DNA of 64,000 nt, from contig CAZPIC010000006.1 of NCBI GenBank assembly GCA_964586835.1, positions 1-64,000 on the forward strand, in the 5' to 3' direction. Below the pieces are notes generated by a model. The model was not told the origin of the DNA and ran no database searches. It saw only the letters and a program-made list of their open reading frames with translations. The position numbers were made by a program, and so were the translations under genes. This DNA is from CAZLYF01 sp964586835. Lineage in GTDB: Bacteria > Bacillota > Clostridia > Christensenellales > Aristaeellaceae. Shown one piece after another: positions 54,769 through 63,942 of the stretch; position 1 is the first letter of the stretch, and each line of letters starts with the position of its first letter.

Positions 54769-56226
54769 CGGCACCCCTTCCGCCCGGTTGCACCACAGGG
54801 TACGTTTTCGCTGCGACATTTCTCCAGCCCGCGACATATAATGACCAACATCCTTGACGTTCGGCATCCGGATGATGTGTTCACGCCGTGGGTACACGCG
54901 CTTGGATACAGCGCCGGCACCCAGCGCCAGCACGCTGACCGTGTCTTCCATTGTATCCACATTGTAAAGACAACCGCGCCCTTCAGGGGCATATCCGATG
55001 TTTTCAAGACCTCCGGCCATGTGTTTTTGCCTGTAGAGGTAGTACGGCCGAAGATCCATGGCGCCGGCTGCACGCGCCGCGAGCGTAAGCATGGAGGAAA
55101 CCATGAGCCCGGAAGGCAGGGCATCACCGCAAAGGTGCATGTCCGATGTCCTCTTGATGCAAAGCGTATGGACTGTCAGGTGATCAGGCTTCATGGCGCC
55201 GACCCACCTGAGCGTCTGTGTAAACATCTCCGCGTCCTCCCCAGGAAGCCCGGCAATCAGATCCATATTGATGCATGAAAACCCCTCTGCCCGAGCAGCC
55301 TCATACGCGAGCTGTGTCTGCAGACGCGTGTGAAGTCGACCTATCAGCCGGAGTGTTTTGTCATGCATCGTCTGGGGGTTGATCGATATCCTGGTCACGC
55401 CCGCATCGGCGATGATGCGCAGCTTCTCGCGGTCCAGAGAGTCGGGCCTTCCCGCTTCCACCGTCCCCTCGGTTGCCTGTGTGATAAAAGGATGCGATGC
55501 CTTGAGTACGCGCTGCAACAGGGGCGCGGGCAGCGCTGTCGGTGTGCCGCCTCCCATGTAGAAGGCCCGGACCTTGAGTCCCCGCTCATCCATCAGCGTT
55601 CGAACACCGCGGATTTCCTCCTCCAGCGCGTCAATATATGCAGGGAGCTGAGAGCCATCCCCCACACACGCGCTGATGAAGCTGCAGTATCTGCATCGAC
55701 TGAGACAAAACGGGATGCTGACATACACATCCACGTCGTTCTCAACCGCAGCGGGAATGGAGCTTTGCGCACCCACCACCTCCATCAGGAGGGCAGCCTT
55801 TTCCTCGCTGAGATCGTATTGCCTTCTGACCCGCTCACAGGCTTCATCAAGCGCCCTCCCTGCCTGGAGGCTCTCGTAAACCAGGCGCGTCGGTCGAATA
55901 CCGGTCAACGCGCCCCAGGGAGGATGGATCCCAGTCCCCTGCTTAAACGCCATGTACGCCGCAAGCTTGATTTGCCGCCTGCGGTGTCGATCGTCCCCAG
56001 GAAAGCCCGCAACGGGAAGAGACCGGCTTTCTCCGGCAGCGGACACAGGTCCTGACAAGCGGACAGTACAGACACGTAGAGGGCCATCCCAGCCCTCCAG
56101 GCAGTCCACGATCAGCGTGTCACCCTCGAGATCTTCCGTCAGCTCTACGCGCCCGAAAAAAATCGTCGCTATATCCGCGATGTCCCGAACCAGCTTATAC
56201 GAGGCAGGCCGGACCCACAACTTCAT
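54694..56226 (-). CDS. hemZ: HemZ-type radical SAM coproporphyrinogen dehydrogenase-like protein
   Basis: 510 residues. An N-terminal extension of about 160 residues is typical of clostridial HemZ. The radical SAM cluster motif C-x3-C-x2-C (CLSRCRYC) is at about residue 176, with GGGTPTAL, the Glu in VEAGRPDS and a HemN C-terminal domain. Despite its name, many HemZ proteins have no proven coproporphyrinogen activity. Overlaps the MBL hydrolase gene by 4 bp and the convergent dnaI by 75 bp. Confidence 0.87.
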   Translation of the reverse strand: MKLWVRPASYKLVRDIADIATIFFGRVELTEDLEGDTLIVDCLEGWDGPLRVCTVRLSGPVSAAGESRSLPVAGFPGDDRHRRRQIKLAAYMAFKQGTGIHPPWGALTGIRPTRLVYESLQAGRALDEACERVRRQYDLSEEKAALLMEVVGAQSSIPAAVENDVDVYVSIPFCLSRCRYCSFISACVGDGSQLPAYIDALEEEIRGVRTLMDERGLKVRAFYMGGGTPTALPAPLLQRVLKASHPFITQATEGTVEAGRPDSLDREKLRIIADAGVTRISINPQTMHDKTLRLIGRLHTRLQTQLAYEAARAEGFSCINMDLIAGLPGEDAEMFTQTLRWVGAMKPDHLTVHTLCIKRTSDMHLCGDALPSGLMVSSMLTLAARAAGAMDLRPYYLYRQKHMAGGLENIGYAPEGRGCLYNVDTMEDTVSVLALGAGAVSKRVYPRREHIIRMPNVKDVGHYMSRAGEMSQRKRTLWCNRAEGVPSPLPAPYILAKELKDPTFALVHEP

Positions 56227-56795
56227 GTGATGACCATGCCCTCGCCGTGTCCAGGCCAGGCACAGCAGCCTTTGAATTGTCGCAAAAGACGCAGCGACGC
56301 CCGCATCTGCGCTGCGTCCCCTCCCGGAAGGTCTGTGCGGCCATGCAACCCGTCGGCAAAAAGTGTATCCCCTGTGAAGAGGTCGTTTTCACACTTCAGG
56401 CATACCCCGCCAGGCGTATGCCCGGGCGTATGCACCACCTCAAGGCGCAGTCCCGCGATATCAAGCGTCTGACCCGCCTGTAGAAAGTCGCTGGCCGGCG
56501 GTCTATAAGCGCTGTCATCAAAGAGATAAGCCGCGCTCAGGACCGGGTCTGTCAGCATGGGAGCGTCCTGATGGTGTATATAAATGGGGGCATCGCTAAA
56601 GCTTGAAAGGGCTCCCGTATGATCCCAGTGTCCGTGCGTGAGAACAACCCCGGCGACCCTGCGGTGACCGACATGCCTGGAAATAAGGTCTCCCTGCGCT
56701 CCCGGATCCAGCAGCACCACGTCCTCCCTCCCCGCCAGGGAAAGGATATAGCAGTTCGTCCCGAGGCTTCCCACAACAAGCGTCTCTATTTGCAT
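56223..56795 (-). CDS. MBL-fold hydrolase (glyoxalase II-like)
   Basis: 190-residue metallohydrolase. The di-metal motif THGHWDHTG (near 54), a His in HTPGHTPGG (near 124), Asp in FTGDTLF and a final His (WPGHGEG) are present. In this conserved cluster it lies between dtd and hemZ. The substrate is probably a thioester such as S-lactoyl-glutathione or a bacillithiol analogue, not established. Confidence 0.87.
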   Translation of the reverse strand: MQIETLVVGSLGTNCYILSLAGREDVVLLDPGAQGDLISRHVGHRRVAGVVLTHGHWDHTGALSSFSDAPIYIHHQDAPMLTDPVLSAAYLFDDSAYRPPASDFLQAGQTLDIAGLRLEVVHTPGHTPGGVCLKCENDLFTGDTLFADGLHGRTDLPGGDAAQMRASLRLLRQFKGCCAWPGHGEGMVIT

Positions 56796-56809
56796 GGTTG
56801 CCGCCTCTC

Positions 56810-57259
56810 CTAAAAAGTCTTTTTACTATCCAGCAAAAGGGTCACCGGCCCGTCATTGACCAGCGCAATGCGCATATGCCCGCCGAAGCGCCCAGTGAAA
56901 ACCGTGACGCCGTGGGATGCAATCCGTTCGCAACAGGCCTCATAAAGCTCATTTGCCCGCTGGGGCTCCTCTGCCCTGACAAAGCCTGGCCTGTTTTGCC
57001 CACGCGCGTCACCCAGGAGGGTAAACTGGCTGATTGCCATCACCGCGCCCTTCACATCACGCACAGAGAGATTCATCTTTCCCTGCCCGTCACTGAAGAT
57101 CCTCAGCTTCACGATTTTGTCCGCAAGGTAGCGGGCATCCTCGAGGACATCGCCTCCTTCTACGCCAATGAGGGCCACCAGCCCATGCTCCATGCTTGCA
57201 AGCGCCCTCCCTTCCACCTCGACGGACGCTTCAGTCACCCTCTGTACAACGCTACGCAT
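56810..57259 (-). CDS. dtd: D-aminoacyl-tRNA deacylase
   Basis: 149 residues. Removes D-amino acids (and glycine from tRNA-Ala) from charged tRNA. Begins MRSVVQRVTEASVEV; the SQFTLLGDARGQNRPGF motif and the NDGPVTLLLD motif frame the active site. Twelve bp after relA. Confidence 0.93.
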   Translation of the reverse strand: MRSVVQRVTEASVEVEGRALASMEHGLVALIGVEGGDVLEDARYLADKIVKLRIFSDGQGKMNLSVRDVKGAVMAISQFTLLGDARGQNRPGFVRAEEPQRANELYEACCERIASHGVTVFTGRFGGHMRIALVNDGPVTLLLDSKKTF

Positions 57260-57271
57260 GCTGTCCTCTCC

Positions 57272-59452
57272 CTAACTAACACTTCGGTAGGCCTCAAGCA
57301 CATCGGAACGCTTCTGCAGCCGTCCCACTGCCTGCCTGAGCTGTTCTTTGCTCGTCACCTGTATCACCATATGAATGGAGCAGGTCCCGTTTTTGTTCAC
57401 CTTAACCGACACCGCGGTGACAGGCGTTCCCAATTCTGAAACAAAGACTGTGATCTCACCCAGGAGACTTGGATGATCATAGGCAATGATCCGGATGCTG
57501 GCGTTGAAGATCTCCTTCTCCTCCTCAGACCAAGAGACATGTACCATTCGCTCAGGCTCCGCACGCAGCGCATTGACGCAGTCTGATTTGTGGACTGTCA
57601 CGCCTCGTCCTCTCGTCACATATCCGATGATTTCATCCCCGGGCACGGGGTTACAGCAGTGCGCAAAGCGCACAAGCATGCCCGCGCCCCCCTCCACATA
57701 GATGCCACGTGTAGGCTTGCCTTTTTGAAGAACTTCCCGGGGTTCCGGAAGCGTGATTGGTTTCTTGGGGGCTGCTGCCTCCTCGCCGCGCCTCTGTTCC
57801 TCCATCAAGCGGCTGATCACGAATGCGGATTGCAGGGCACCATAACCCACCGCGCCAAAGACAGCGTCAAGATCTGAAAACGCGTATTTTTTAAGGATCG
57901 GCTCTATCAGGTCCGGCTTGGTCAAATCCCCCAGCCTTGCGCCGCGACGCTTGGCCTCGTGCTCAAGCATGTCTCTGCCCTTTTGGACGTTTTCTCCATA
58001 GAGCTCTTTTTTAAAGAACTGCCGGATCTTCGTCTTGGCTTGCTGGGTTTTTACGATGGCAAGCCAGTCCATGCTAGGCCCTTTGGAGGAAGAGGAGGTC
58101 ATAATCTCGATCCGGTCGCCAGTGTTGAGTTCCGTGCTCAGCGGCACGATTTTTCCGTTAACTTTTGCCCCTACGCAGGAATTTCCGACCTGTGAATGGA
58201 TGCGGTAGGCGAAGTCGAGGGGCGTCGCCCCCCGCTGCATGTTGATAATATCGCCTTTGGGGGTGAAGAGAAAAACCTCCTCGCTGAACAGGTCTGTCTT
58301 GAGGCCATCGATGAACTCTCTGCTGTCGCGTGTCTCAGACTGCCAGTCAAGAATCTGGCGAAGCCAGTATAGCTTCTTGTCCAAGCCGCTGTTGTTGCCC
58401 CCCTCCTTGTAGTTCCAGTGCGCAGCGATGCCGTATTCAGCGACGCGGTGCATTTCGCGAGTCCTGATCTGAACCTCAAAGGGCGCAGGGATGGTTCGGC
58501 CCCCAATCAGTGTCGTATGCAGAGACTGGTACATATTATTTTTAGGAACAGAAATGAAATCCTTGAAGCGCCCGGGTACCTGATTCCACAGCGTATGCAC
58601 CACACCAAGAACCGTATAGCAGTCAAGCACCGTATCGACCAGCACGCGGATGGCGATGAGGTCGTAGATCTGCTCAAAATGCCTGTTCTGGATCACCATC
58701 TTGCGGTAGATGCTGTAGAGGTGTTTGGGCCTTCCCTCGATTTCATAGCCCTTTAAGCCCATCTCGTCCAGTTTCTCGGAGAGGATGCGGATCACCGTCC
58801 GGATCTGTTCTTCCCGCTCCGCCCGTTTCAGCCCTACTTTCTGCGCGACAAGCCTGTATCCCTCCGGATCGATGTACCTCAGCGCCAGATCCTCTATTTC
58901 CTGCTTGATGGCATAGACACCCAGCCTGTGAGCGATGGGCGCATAGATATCCAGCGTTTCACGGGCGATGGACCTCTGCCGTTCTTGAGACTGGAAGCCC
59001 AGGGTACGCATGTTGTGCAGGCGATCCGCCAGCTTGATCAATACGACCCGGATGTCCTTTCCCATTGCAAGGATCATCTTGCGAAGGGATTCTGCCTGCA
59101 GCTCTTCCCGGTCGGAAAAACTGAGCTTACCTAGCTTTGTCACCCCATCCACCAGCCGCGCAACTTCCGGACCAAACGCTTTGTCAATGGTCTCCAGCGT
59201 AATGCCTTCGCAGTCCTCCACCGTATCATGCAGCAAGCCCGCAGCGATCGTCGGGGCATCCAGCATCAGCTCAACGAGGATGCTCGCCACGCTGAGGGGA
59301 TGGACGAAGTATGGCTCGCCGCTCTTTCTCAGCTGGCCCTCATGGGCGCTCTGGGCAAACCTGTAAGCCTTTTCAATGAGGAGGTGGTTGTCCTCGGGCT
59401 GGACCTTCCTTGCCTTTGAGAGCATCTCCTCAAGAGATAGAGGTTCAAACAT
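57272..59452 (-). CDS. relA: Bifunctional (p)ppGpp synthase/hydrolase
   Basis: RelA/SpoT homolog of 726 residues that makes and degrades the stringent-response alarmone. HD hydrolase domain (AAGLLHDTVED near 73), synthetase domain (YQSLHTTLIG, EVQIRTREMH), TGS domain (LFTPKGDIINMQRGATPLDFA region, near 390), zinc-finger or helical part (HCCNPVPGDEIIGY) and a C-terminal ACT domain. Both catalytic domains appear intact. It directly follows recJ (3-bp gap), without the apt gene often found between them in Clostridia. Confidence 0.95.
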   Translation of the reverse strand: MFEPLSLEEMLSKARKVQPEDNHLLIEKAYRFAQSAHEGQLRKSGEPYFVHPLSVASILVELMLDAPTIAAGLLHDTVEDCEGITLETIDKAFGPEVARLVDGVTKLGKLSFSDREELQAESLRKMILAMGKDIRVVLIKLADRLHNMRTLGFQSQERQRSIARETLDIYAPIAHRLGVYAIKQEIEDLALRYIDPEGYRLVAQKVGLKRAEREEQIRTVIRILSEKLDEMGLKGYEIEGRPKHLYSIYRKMVIQNRHFEQIYDLIAIRVLVDTVLDCYTVLGVVHTLWNQVPGRFKDFISVPKNNMYQSLHTTLIGGRTIPAPFEVQIRTREMHRVAEYGIAAHWNYKEGGNNSGLDKKLYWLRQILDWQSETRDSREFIDGLKTDLFSEEVFLFTPKGDIINMQRGATPLDFAYRIHSQVGNSCVGAKVNGKIVPLSTELNTGDRIEIMTSSSSKGPSMDWLAIVKTQQAKTKIRQFFKKELYGENVQKGRDMLEHEAKRRGARLGDLTKPDLIEPILKKYAFSDLDAVFGAVGYGALQSAFVISRLMEEQRRGEEAAAPKKPITLPEPREVLQKGKPTRGIYVEGGAGMLVRFAHCCNPVPGDEIIGYVTRGRGVTVHKSDCVNALRAEPERMVHVSWSEEEKEIFNASIRIIAYDHPSLLGEITVFVSELGTPVTAVSVKVNKNGTCSIHMVIQVTSKEQLRQAVGRLQKRSDVLEAYRSVS

Positions 59453-59455
59453 GTT

Positions 59456-61762
59456 TTACATCCTCGCCTGTCCGCCACAGCGGAGCCTCCGATAGAGCCG
59501 GCTGCTTTCGGGATCACGCTTCTTCATAGGCAACAATTTGATTGCATACGGGTGACTGGCACCTCCGACGATCAGGCTCAGTTCCGTCAGGATGGCTAGC
59601 GCTGCCAGCGCCTTTCCACGGTCGGCAAGGCAGTTGACAGGGGCCTGTCCCCCATCCCTTAGAAACCGGTAAGCCTCCCGTAGTTCATCACGCGACAGGC
59701 TCATTTCTTCAAGCCTTTGCGCCAGGGCAGCCGTCTTAGGAAGGGCGACCAGTCTGGCGTCTGGGAAGAGTTCTCTAGCAAGGACGGCCTCTTCCGGGTG
59801 TAGTAGCCCATCGCAAAACACCAGCTCTGTAAAAGGAACAGTGACGCGCAACAGCGAGGAGCGGTAGAGCACTGTACTGTAGCAGCGCCGGTCCGAGCTC
59901 CCGCCGACAGCAGTACCGAAGTCACGGTGCTTCAAGCGCATCGCCATCGCCGTCTCCCATGTCCTGCAGAACAGCAACATCCCACGCGTGCCTTTCTTTC
60001 CCCCCTCGCTCATTTCCGTCGAGAGAGGAGGCCCTTCCACTCTGTTTGAGGGGATTCGCGCCAAATCCTGCAAAATCGTCTCCCATTCCCCAAGGCGATC
60101 CTGTCTGAACGCCTTTTCTGCGGGCGCCATCGCTTGAAGCTGGCACTGGACACTAACCCTGCCCCTGTACTCTGAGACGGTTGGCCTATACAGAATGTCC
60201 GCTTCGGGGGGCAGTGTCTCCAACCGGCTTCCTGCTCCGAAATAAATTGCCTCATGGTCCAGGTCATGCCAGCGTAGGCGCATCTTGAGATGCTTTCCAT
60301 TCTCACCCACAGCGCGCGGAGAATCAAGCGCTACGTTTTTCGCTAAAAACACGGGGCTGGGATTTCCCACGCCAAAGGGTGCCAAGGCCTCCAGGCGCCG
60401 AGCCGTCTCCGGGGTCGCCTCCGAAAGGGGCAGCGTAAGGTCATAGTAAGCCCGGGGAACCAGGTCGCGTCCCATAAGCTGATCTTTGACGGCCTGGTCA
60501 AAACGGCTCGCAAACGCTGCCAAGGCTGTGGCGGGAAGTGTCAGCCCGGCTGCTTGCCTGTGGCCTCCAAAGCGCGCCAACAGGCTGGAGCAGCCGGACA
60601 AGGCGGCGAAGAGGTCGACATCGCCGGCTGTTCGAGCGCTTCCCGTGTAATGACCCTCTCGGGCAGTCAGCACGACGGTGGGATACCCGATCTCTTCAGC
60701 GATCCGTCCGGCGACAAGCCCCACTACGCCGCTGTTCCAGCCGCTCCCCACCAGGACAACCGTCCGCGCATACAAGAGCTCCGCCTCCTCAAGCTGCCGC
60801 CGCGCTTCGCTGAGTACCCTCGCCTCCTCAAGCCGTCTGTCATCGTTCAAGCGGTCCAGCTTGAGCGCCAGGCGGCGAGCCGCATTTTCGTCGGGCCGTC
60901 CCAGCAGCTCCACGGCATCCATGGCATCCGCAAGACGGCCCCCGGCGTTCAGCCGCGGCGCCAAAGCAAAGGCCACCTGCCCGGAGCTGACAGGTCTCTT
61001 CTGCGGCAGGCCTGCCTGGCGCATGAGCGCCTGGAGCCCTGCGCGCCCCGTTTCCGCTATCCGTTCCAGTCCAAGTGACGCGATGACCCTGTTTTCGCCC
61101 GTCAGGGGGACCATGTCCGCAATGGTCGCAAGCGCTGCAAGATCCAGCTGTTCTTTAGCAAACTCCTCCCCCTTGAGTGCAAACGCGAGTTTCCAGGCAA
61201 CGCCTGCTCCACACAGCGGAGGCCCCGGAGGGTCTGAGAGCAGAGGGTTGACGATGACATCCGCCTCCGGAAGAATCGACGGTGGCTGATGATGGTCCGT
61301 AACCAGCACGCGCATGCCGAGATCTCTCGCCATACGGACTTCATCCACGTTCGATATGCCGCAGTCAGCTGTGACGAGGAGGTCCGAAACCTCCGCCAAC
61401 CGCTGCACGATCTCCGGATGAAGGCCATACCCCTGCGTGTGCCGATCGGGGATGTGTATATCGGCCCTGAGGCCCACTGCCTCGAAGGCCTCTTTCAGGA
61501 TGACGCTTGCGCAGATACCGTCCGCATCATAATCGCCATAGATGGCGACGCGAAGGTGGCGCGAAACGCATTCTCTGATCAGGCTCAACGCCGCATCTAC
61601 ACCAAAAAGTTCGAACGGGTCGGAGAGTTGATCAAAAGAAGGCCTGAGAAAGGCATCGGCTTTCTGTGGGGTATCCGCACCGCGCGCAGCCAGCAACGCA
61701 AAAAACCAGTCCTCCCCGCTTTGTAGGTGGGCTTGTGGATTTCTGCTGATGTATTCAATCAT
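59456..61762 (-). CDS. recJ: Single-stranded-DNA exonuclease RecJ
   Basis: 768 residues. 5'-3' ssDNA exonuclease. Motif I YGDYDADGICAS (near 75), DHH motif VTDHHQPP (near 148), the DHHA1 motif RFGGHRQAAGLT (near 390), an OB fold, and the long C-terminal domain of Bacillota-type RecJ. Encoded 72 bp after the SecF-like gene. Confidence 0.93.
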   Translation of the reverse strand: MIEYISRNPQAHLQSGEDWFFALLAARGADTPQKADAFLRPSFDQLSDPFELFGVDAALSLIRECVSRHLRVAIYGDYDADGICASVILKEAFEAVGLRADIHIPDRHTQGYGLHPEIVQRLAEVSDLLVTADCGISNVDEVRMARDLGMRVLVTDHHQPPSILPEADVIVNPLLSDPPGPPLCGAGVAWKLAFALKGEEFAKEQLDLAALATIADMVPLTGENRVIASLGLERIAETGRAGLQALMRQAGLPQKRPVSSGQVAFALAPRLNAGGRLADAMDAVELLGRPDENAARRLALKLDRLNDDRRLEEARVLSEARRQLEEAELLYARTVVLVGSGWNSGVVGLVAGRIAEEIGYPTVVLTAREGHYTGSARTAGDVDLFAALSGCSSLLARFGGHRQAAGLTLPATALAAFASRFDQAVKDQLMGRDLVPRAYYDLTLPLSEATPETARRLEALAPFGVGNPSPVFLAKNVALDSPRAVGENGKHLKMRLRWHDLDHEAIYFGAGSRLETLPPEADILYRPTVSEYRGRVSVQCQLQAMAPAEKAFRQDRLGEWETILQDLARIPSNRVEGPPLSTEMSEGGKKGTRGMLLFCRTWETAMAMRLKHRDFGTAVGGSSDRRCYSTVLYRSSLLRVTVPFTELVFCDGLLHPEEAVLARELFPDARLVALPKTAALAQRLEEMSLSRDELREAYRFLRDGGQAPVNCLADRGKALAALAILTELSLIVGGASHPYAIKLLPMKKRDPESSRLYRRLRCGGQARM

Positions 61763-61834
61763 CCAGGACTCCCGTAGCCATAGGACAGAAAAAACGCCCT
61801 CTTGCCTTTGCCAAGGGAGCGTTTTTCACAAGGT

Positions 61835-62467
61835 TTATCTGGCTGGCTTTCTTGCCCTGAACCGTTCGGTCGCCACCGCCCAAGTGTAGGGCGAAATGAA
61901 GCGCATACAATACCACGACGACAAGAGGCTCAACGCAAGCGGTACCATCGCGGCAGCCAGCCCGGCACCGCCCCCTATCGCTGCAGCCAGCAACAGCAGG
62001 GCGCCCAAGGCCGCTGCAAAGTGCATGGTCGACCTGTCCGAGAGAGCTTCCTCGGCCACTTCCACCCGATTTTTGTTGCGTAGGGAGGTATTGCGCGACA
62101 GCTCCCTGGCTGACCTTAACAGCGGGATCGTCAGGGAGAACGTAAACAGCGGCGCTGACAACACCATCACCGGGAACAGTGGGTGCAGCGGCATAAGCCT
62201 GCCAAAGGCAAGCGCCAGAGCACAGGTAAGGGCGAGATCGTGGAGGGACGCCAGCAGCAGCACCACGCCCGACGCTAAGTCGTATCGAAGGGCGCCAAAC
62301 ACAAAGGAAAATACGACGGTGGCCAGTGCGCACAGGAACAGCTGGTGCAAATCATGCGATGCGCCTACAGGGCTGGCACCTCCAACAAACAGCGTGATGG
62401 CAATCCCCGCAACGACCAACGCCAGGGAGATCAGAAACGCGTAACGGGCACTCAGACGGAGTCTCAA
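61835..62467 (-). CDS. secF: Truncated, divergent SecF-like membrane protein
   Basis: 210 residues with six predicted membrane helices. The SecF signature GALRYDLASGVVLLLASLHDLALT is recognisable (residues about 58-82). Intact SecF has about 100 extracytoplasmic residues between helices 1 and 2; here only about a dozen remain. The conserved Asp of helix 4 (in the NDT-V-x-D region) is not found: the equivalent stretch reads FTFSLTIPLLRSARELSRN. Abuts the SecD-like gene with no gap. Position before recJ matches secF in other Clostridia. Confidence 0.7.
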   Translation of the reverse strand: MRLRLSARYAFLISLALVVAGIAITLFVGGASPVGASHDLHQLFLCALATVVFSFVFGALRYDLASGVVLLLASLHDLALTCALALAFGRLMPLHPLFPVMVLSAPLFTFSLTIPLLRSARELSRNTSLRNKNRVEVAEEALSDRSTMHFAAALGALLLLAAAIGGGAGLAAAMVPLALSLLSSWYCMRFISPYTWAVATERFRARKPAR

Positions 62468-63799
62468 TCAAACCGCCTCCTTCCTGAGGGGTTCTTTGGT
62501 ATAAAGGGACGTTTTTTCACTGAAGAAATTGATCACCTGGAGGATCAGGACACGGAGCACAACGTGGACCAGGACAAGGTTGACTAATAATCCAACAGCA
62601 AAGAGCCGCATATAGATCCCGATGACACCTGTATCCATGATCATGAGCACGACCGAAAGACAAAGGCCGGCTGCCAAAATATCCAAAGATGCGTGCCCGG
62701 CCTTTGCGTAGGAATCATTTAACGCCCTTTTTACAGAGCGCCCGCGATCTATGTCGCTTCTCATCCCACTGTAGATCATCTGTATCACGAACACGGCGAG
62801 CGCAAACGATGAAAAAATGGCAAGCAGGGTTGAAACGGAAAAAGCAGCTCCGGAAAGGGCAGCAAAGAAGAACATGAAGGCCAGCTCGAGCACCAGTGCC
62901 CAAGCTGCAACCACCCCTCCAAGCCTGTATTTCATGATCAGGTAGAGCAAGATCAAGACTATGGCAACGGCCATCGCGATCATCAGATTTTCGCCAGACC
63001 GGTTTCCAAACCGGGGAGCAGCAGGCTGGCTCCCGTCAAGGTTCAGCGCAAGAGGCAAAGCTCCTGATCGCATCAGCACGGCATAGTTCCTGGCTTCTTC
63101 CTCCTCAAAGCCTGGAATGGAGGCGCTCCCTTCCGTCAGCGGCGTGCTGATCGAGGGGGCCCGGAGTTCCCGGCCATCCAGCATCAGCTTGATGGTTTGT
63201 CCCATGAGCTCTGTTGTTTTTTGGCCAAAGACATCTTTCCCCACCTCGTCCAGCACGAAGGAGAGAGCAAACACTCCTTCACCGCCCGTATCTTGGTATC
63301 CCGCATACGTTATATGCTCGCCGGAGAGAAAAACTACGCCGTCAGGATCTGCAAAAGCAAACGCCCCCACCGAGCCGGCAAGCGTCGCCGCACTTTCATC
63401 AGCCTGCGCCGGCAAGGTCACCTGAACCCGCTCCTCTTGCGACACATCGACAGGTGCATCCGGCCATCCCCAGTCAGCGAGCCGCTTTCCAATGATGGCT
63501 GCCGTCTCGCCAAGGAGGCTCTCCGATACGGGTTCACCTTCAGGAACGGGATAGGTGTAGGTGAGGAGCTTGGTCTCCCCGAAGTCTGTCCCGGGAACCA
63601 GCGCCTCACGCCATCGAGTCTCACCTCCCGGGGAAGGCAGCCACGGGAGGAGCCTGTAAAGCCCGTCCTGGTCCAATTTCGCCCCCGTCACACCGAGGAC
63701 CAGAAACGCGACCGTCAGGACAAGGGCGACTCCCAGCACCAAAGCCGCAATCCATCTTGCGTTGGTTCCTTGTTTATCCGCCCGTGCAGGTTTTGCCAT
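62468..63799 (-). CDS. secD: Divergent SecD-like protein
   Basis: 443 residues. One N-terminal helix; an extracytoplasmic domain with GAFAFADPDGVVFLSGEHI (SecD P1 head-like); then five helices from about residue 265, with MKYRLGGVVAAWALVLELAF where SecD has YYR.PGL.A..AL..N. The D-x-N-V motif that carries the proton-relay Asp (GMAVDANVLI in typical SecD) is replaced by SFALAVFVIQMIYSGMR. In other species SecDF uses the proton gradient to pull preproteins. Here energy coupling is doubtful. First gene of the long minus-strand operon; AGAGGAAC precedes the ATG. Confidence 0.75.
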   Translation of the reverse strand: MAKPARADKQGTNARWIAALVLGVALVLTVAFLVLGVTGAKLDQDGLYRLLPWLPSPGGETRWREALVPGTDFGETKLLTYTYPVPEGEPVSESLLGETAAIIGKRLADWGWPDAPVDVSQEERVQVTLPAQADESAATLAGSVGAFAFADPDGVVFLSGEHITYAGYQDTGGEGVFALSFVLDEVGKDVFGQKTTELMGQTIKLMLDGRELRAPSISTPLTEGSASIPGFEEEEARNYAVLMRSGALPLALNLDGSQPAAPRFGNRSGENLMIAMAVAIVLILLYLIMKYRLGGVVAAWALVLELAFMFFFAALSGAAFSVSTLLAIFSSFALAVFVIQMIYSGMRSDIDRGRSVKRALNDSYAKAGHASLDILAAGLCLSVVLMIMDTGVIGIYMRLFAVGLLVNLVLVHVVLRVLILQVINFFSEKTSLYTKEPLRKEAV

Positions 63800-63864
63800 C
63801 TTGCTGTTCCTCTTTCAACATTCTCTTGCGGTGAAGGCGTTGCAGCCTCTATGTAAACGGCGGT

Positions 63865-63893
63865 ATTATACCCAAAGGCCTTGGGCTTGTAAA
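63865..63893 (-). promoter_or_regulatory. Promoter of the secD-to-hemZ operon
   Basis: Minus strand TTTACA (63893-63888), 17-bp spacer, TATAAT (63870-63865). The spacer holds a near-palindrome CCCAAAGGCCTTGGG. Confidence 0.75.
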
Positions 63894-63942
63894 GGAAGAT
63901 CAACACCGGTACGCAGCTTGGAAAAGGCCTGAACCGGGTACT

